Origin: DAISKN01 sp963716925
Lineage (GTDB): Bacteria > Acidobacteriota > Vicinamibacteria > Marinacidobacterales > SMYC01
Assembly (NCBI GenBank): GCA_963716925.1
Contig: CAVQUX010000033.1
Span: forward strand, 372,001 to 436,000
DNA: 64,000 nt
Reading direction: 5' to 3'
Position numbers and translations under genes: made by a program. Positions 60,433 to 64,000 of this stretch are shown here, in pieces (the first letter of the stretch is position 1; each line of letters opens with the position of its first letter). Under the pieces are notes generated by a model, which was not told where the DNA came from, ran no database searches, and was given only the letters and a program-made list of their open reading frames with translations.

Positions 60433-62943
60433 GGAAGATAATCCCCTACGCCGCCGTCCTCGTCCTCCCGTTCCTTCTCTACTGGAAGCTCTTCCATCCC
60501 AACCCCGACGAACGGCAGATCTTTCGAGGGGATTTTCTCAACCAGCACTACGTCTGGAAGAGCTATGCGCTCTCTCGGATGAAGGCGCTCGAGCTCCCTC
60601 TCTGGAATCCTCACATCCTGGGCGGTGAGGCGTTCCACGCGAATCCGCAGGTCGGGATCTTCTACCCTCCGACGTACCTCCTCCTCCCGTTCCACTCGGA
60701 CGGCCGGGTCTCCTACGTCGGGCTCGAAGCCTACCAGCTCCTGCACCAGGGTTTCGCCGGCGTGGGAATGCTGCTGTTCCTGCGCTCGCTCGGGGTGGGA
60801 ACGATGGGCGCCCTCGCCGCCGCGGCGGTCTTCATGTTCACCGGCTGGTTCACCACTCCGGGGCATCAGGCGATCGTCCTCACCGCCAGCTATGTCCCCT
60901 GGGTGCTTCTCGCCGTCAAGCGCCTGTTCGAGAGCGCTACCCCTTGGCGCTCCGTCGTTCTCGCGATCGCCCTCGCGATGATGATCCTCGCGGGCCATCC
61001 GCAGGTGGCTTACTACGGAATCCTGCTCGCTTGCGCATTCTCCCTGTTCGAAGGCGGATTTCGCGCGAGCCTTAAGCGCTTCCTCCCCGCCTTGATCCTC
61101 GGGGTCGGGGTCGCCTTCGTGCAGCTCCTCCCGACCTATGACCTCGCGTCGGAGTCGAGCCGGGTCGACCTCGGGTACGAGTACTCGACGTCCTTCGGAT
61201 TCTCGCCGTACTTCCTCGGCGCGGTACTCGCTCCACGCGGGCAGGTTCCGCTCCCCGGCCAGGACCCGGCGGCCCCGCTCCACGTCTATGCCGGCATCGG
61301 GACGCTCCTCTTCGCGTTCATCGGCATCGCCTTCTCGAAGGAGCGCGCCCGGATCTTTTTCGCCGGGGCCGCCTTTTTGGCCCTGCTCCTGTCGTTTGGC
61401 AAGGACTCGCCCATATACGACTTCTTCTATGCGGCGCTTCCCGGGCTCGGAAGCTTCCGCGTGCCCTATCGTTTCCTCGGGCTCTGGACCCTGGGCGGCT
61501 CGGTCGTCGCCGGTCTCGGCATCGAGGCGATGGCGACCGCGAAGCGCAAGGATCGAGTGCGGCTCCGGAGGGTCGTCCAGGGAGCTTTCGTCGCTCTGCT
61601 GGCCCTCTGGCTCTGGGCGGCGCTCGTGCACATCCGTCTTCTCACGAACGCCGGCAATCTCGAGCCGGGGGACGTGGAACGGATGGTGGGCTCGGCGCTC
61701 TGGGCGGTGCTCCTGGCAGCGCTCTTCTTCCTCCTGTTCCTCCTTTTCTTGTGGCGCCCGCGCGACCGCTACGTGCTCCCCGCGATCGTCGGGCTCATCG
61801 CCATCGACATGGCGGCGTTCGTCAAGGATTCGAGCGCAGCACCCCTACTCCACGCTCGCGAGGGCCGACGAGCGTCCCGTCCATCGCGTCCTGAAAGCTC
61901 AGGAGTCGAAGAGCCGTTACGCGACGCCTTCGAATCTCGAGAGCTACTCCATGCTCTTCGGGACGGAGTCCGCCGGCGGGCACGCGGCGCTCGTCGACTC
62001 TCGCTATCAGGCGCTCCTCGATCGCGCGAGCACGAGCGGAAACGCGCTCTCGATCCTGAACGTCAAGCTCGTCGTCCGTCCCAACGCGGCGTCGGCCTAC
62101 CCGTGGTGCGGCGCCCGCTACGCATCGCCCCTTCCGATCCTCGATCTGCCCCCGGATCTCACTCCGGCGAAGCTCACGATCTCCCCTCCGATCGAGGCCG
62201 CCAGGATCGTCTTCTACTGGACGCCTCTAGGCTCCGGGGGGACGGGGGTCATCGAGATTGGCGGAAGCTCCCACTCCCTGGTGGAAGGTCAGCCTCTTGC
62301 CGTCGACTTCGACGAGCCCCAGGCGTTCTCCGAGTTCCGGGTTCTCGTGAACAACGGCAATCCGGGCATCCGCCTCGACGACCTCGAGGTGGATCTCAAC
62401 CCCATCGGCCTCAAGAGCGATTTTCTCGAGATCGACGGCATGAGCATCAACCTTCATGCTCTGCCCCGCGCCTACTTCGTCGTTCCCTCCCAGGTTCCGA
62501 GCGAGATCCAGACCGTGGAGAGCCTCGGCTGCTGGAGCGTTCACCAGGGAATTCAGTTGATCGATCCCGAGACCGGGCAGGGAGCGTCGGGATTCTTCAG
62601 GAAAGACGCGGCCGAGGTCGTGGTTTACGAGCCGGAGCGGGTCGAGATCTCTACGGACTCGCCGCGGGACGGATTCCTCGTCTTTTCCGACACCTACCGG
62701 CCGGGCTGGTCGGCTCTGGTCGATGGATCCCCGAGCCCGATTCTGCGGGCTCAGGCGGCCTTTCGGGCGGTCCGGGTCCCCGCGGGAAAACACCGCGTCC
62801 TCTTCCTCTACCGGCCCGGTTCTCTCCGCGTCGGCGCCGCCGTCAGTCTCCTGTCCCTCGGCATCCTCGCCGTCTGGCCGGCGGTCTCCCGGTTTTGGCG
62901 TCGACGAATCACTCCAACTTTGGACGAAATCCCCGTAAGATAG
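60429..62943 (+). CDS. YfhO-like polytopic membrane protein (frameshifted)
   Basis: About 838 residues when repaired, starting at TTG 60429. The N-terminal two thirds is a YfhO-like, GT-C-type membrane region: DERQIFRGDFLNQHYVWKSY, LPLWNPHILGGEAFHANPQV and GIFYPPTYLLLPF are the conserved opening with its Asp, followed by many helices. The frame breaks near 61845 after VKDSS; the continuation QHPYSTLARADERPVHRVLK is in another frame. It then runs to SDTYRPGWSALVDGSPSPIL, the C-terminal beta domain typical of YfhO proteins, with a last helix before TAG 62941. YfhO proteins are implicated in glycosylation of lipoteichoic acids in Firmicutes; role here unknown. Confidence 0.78.
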
Positions 62944-62972
62944 CTCCATAAACCCATTCTCGGAGTGTCGGG

Positions 62973-64000
62973 ATGCGCTCAGCCACGGCTGAGCCGATAG
63001 GAGCCCTCTCTTTGTCCGCGGAAAAGGCCGAGCTGCCCCAACAACACGACGAAAGCCGGACGATCGGAGGGGTCCGCGAGCTGGTCCGTCTTCTGGTCAA
63101 GACGCAGAAAGCCCAGCGGCTGTACGACGCGAAGAATGCGGTGGCCGAGCGGCTCGAGCTCGACTTCTACGAGCGGCTGAGCTCCTTCGTATCCGAACAG
63201 GGCGAAGTGCAGCTCGTGGTTCTGGAATCTCAACTTCGATGCGAGGACCAGGTGGTCTTCGAGAGCGCCGACCGGACCGACAGTCTGTCGTTTCTTCTCT
63301 ACCGCGACGGCATCCGTCGGCTCTCGTTCAGCCCGGGACTCGAGCTTCAGGAGCTTCGGGCGTTTCTTCGCTGTCTCAACCGGGTCGCGCTCCTCACGAA
63401 CGACCAGGACGATCTGGTGACGCTTCTGTGGGAGCAGGACTTCCATTCGATCCGCTACTTCGCCATCGAGGAGCTTGCCCGAACCGAGTCCTACCCGCGG
63501 CTGTCGGACCAGCTCGGAGCCGGCGACCGATCCGAACCCGGAGTCGGAGGCCAGCCTGCGGAAGCCGTGAGCCTCGATCTGAAACAGCCGGTGTCCACGG
63601 TCCCCGTCGAGGCCTGCCGCCTTCTGTCCGGCGAGATCGAGACGCTGCAGAAACAGCTCGCGGCCGAGGAGCAGCAGCCGTTCCGGCAACTGGTCTCCGA
63701 GCTCGCGCTCGAGCTCGTGCTCCTCGAGGACGGCGCCGAGGAGCAAGGCGAGGTCTCGGAGGAGATCGTCGAGATCGCCGACAGGCTCATCGCCGACGGC
63801 GACGTCGCCGAGCTCATGGGGATGCACGAGCACATCGAGGGCCTCACCACGATGATTTTTCCGAATGCGGTCTCGGCGCGGAAGCTTTCGTCGGAGCTCA
63901 GCAGAATCTCTGGCCGAGCCCGAGCGGTTCGAGAAGCTCATGGAGAGGGTCGACCTGTTGCATGCGCCCAGGCCGGAGGGCCTCACCGTCTTTCTCGCCC
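62973..64000 (+). CDS. Hypothetical protein, open at window end (frameshift near 63903)
   Basis: Long plus-strand frame from ATG 62973 (CGGAG about 8 bases upstream) with no stop before the window edge. It begins MRSATAEPIGALSLSAEKAE and continues GGVRELVRLLVKTQKAQRLY, LRCEDQVVFESADRTDSLSF then LLYRDGIRRLSFSPGLELQE, and later EELARTESYPRLSDQ. The helical character and the phrase LLYRDGIRRLSFSPG recall HEAT-repeat-like proteins of unknown function in Acidobacteria, sometimes next to kinases; this is a weak link. After about 63903 the best sequence (ESLAEPERFEKLMERVDLLH) is in another frame, so an indel is likely. The opposite-strand frame there is a shadow. Confidence 0.65.
   Translation, partial: MRSATAEPIGALSLSAEKAELPQQHDESRTIGGVRELVRLLVKTQKAQRLYDAKNAVAERLELDFYERLSSFVSEQGEVQLVVLESQLRCEDQVVFESADRTDSLSFLLYRDGIRRLSFSPGLELQELRAFLRCLNRVALLTNDQDDLVTLLWEQDFHSIRYFAIEELARTESYPRLSDQLGAGDRSEPGVGGQPAEAVSLDLKQPVSTVPVEACRLLSGEIETLQKQLAAEEQQPFRQLVSELALELVLLEDGAEEQGEVSEEIVEIADRLIADGDVAELMGMHEHIEGLTTMIFPNAVSARKLSSELSRISGRARAVREAHGEGRPVACAQAGGPHRLSR

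Noticed and set aside
1..64000. CRISPR arrays, tRNA or rRNA genes, insertion sequences
   Set aside because: No regularly spaced repeats, no cloverleaf-like sequences and no transposase or terminal inverted repeats were found by eye; a dedicated tRNA/CRISPR search could still find a missed one.

Overview
This is a high-GC window (my impression is roughly 63-66% G+C) from a Gram-negative bacterium. Signal peptides, an outer-membrane beta-barrel, a Wza-type export protein and a Wzc-type tyrosine kinase all imply two membranes. The Pkn-type Ser/Thr kinase, secreted amidohydrolase, choice-of-anchor B protein, HprK/PqqD/radical SAM genes and a sigma-54 promoter together look most like an Acidobacteriota genome. 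That assignment is inference; no rRNA or tRNA gene is visible to confirm it.

Layout. (1) 1-6.5 kb is a broken accessory stretch: a frameshifted ATP-grasp ligase, a vanadium-type haloperoxidase, remnants of a TolB/WD40-like gene and of polyphosphate kinase 2, a proton-pumping P-type ATPase split over three frames, and a junction near 6.54 kb where an IPT/TIG fragment meets a truncated sialidase-like gene. (2) 6.5-20.2 kb is mostly housekeeping and secreted enzymes: choice-of-anchor B protein, amidohydrolase, L-2-hydroxyglutarate oxidase, glyoxalase-fold protein, two HExxH proteins, leucyl aminopeptidase, acetyl-CoA synthetase, a PlsC-type acyltransferase and a transmembrane Ser/Thr kinase. (3) 20.3-58.0 kb is one very large surface-polysaccharide locus. 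It opens with a near-perfect sigma-54 promoter and a Wzz/BY-kinase fusion. Then comes a tightly coupled cassette (nucleotidyltransferase, HprK-like kinase, PqqD, radical SAM/SPASM) facing a 62-residue RiPP-precursor-like peptide. A long minus-strand run follows (beta-barrel, FAD reductase, sugar transferase, glycosyltransferases, GDP-fucose synthase, carbamoyltransferase, Wzy-like polymerase, acyltransferase, sulfotransferase, methyltransferase). A plus-strand run completes it (glycosyltransferases, sulfotransferase, Wzm/Wzt ABC exporter, methyltransferases, Wza, TPR protein, O-antigen ligase). (4) 58-64 kb holds a small HNH-nuclease module, a HypE/AIR-synthase-like gene, two membrane proteins and an open-ended gene at the window edge.

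How it fits together. The locus would build a heavily decorated glycan: fucose, O-acetyl or similar acyl groups, sulfate (two sulfotransferases), carbamoyl and methyl groups. Export could run through Wzc/Wza and through an ABC transporter with a Wzt carbohydrate-binding tail. No Wzx flippase and no GDP-mannose dehydratase are seen here. The most interesting element is the embedded RiPP-like cassette. It has the HprK kinase, nucleotidyltransferase and PqqD parts known from paeninodin-type lasso peptides, but a radical SAM enzyme replaces the lasso cyclase and protease, and the candidate precursor ends in two serines. A second theme is a set of single-base frameshifts at both ends of the window and at 44-52 kb. 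They interrupt otherwise conserved genes and need to be separated into assembly error and real decay.
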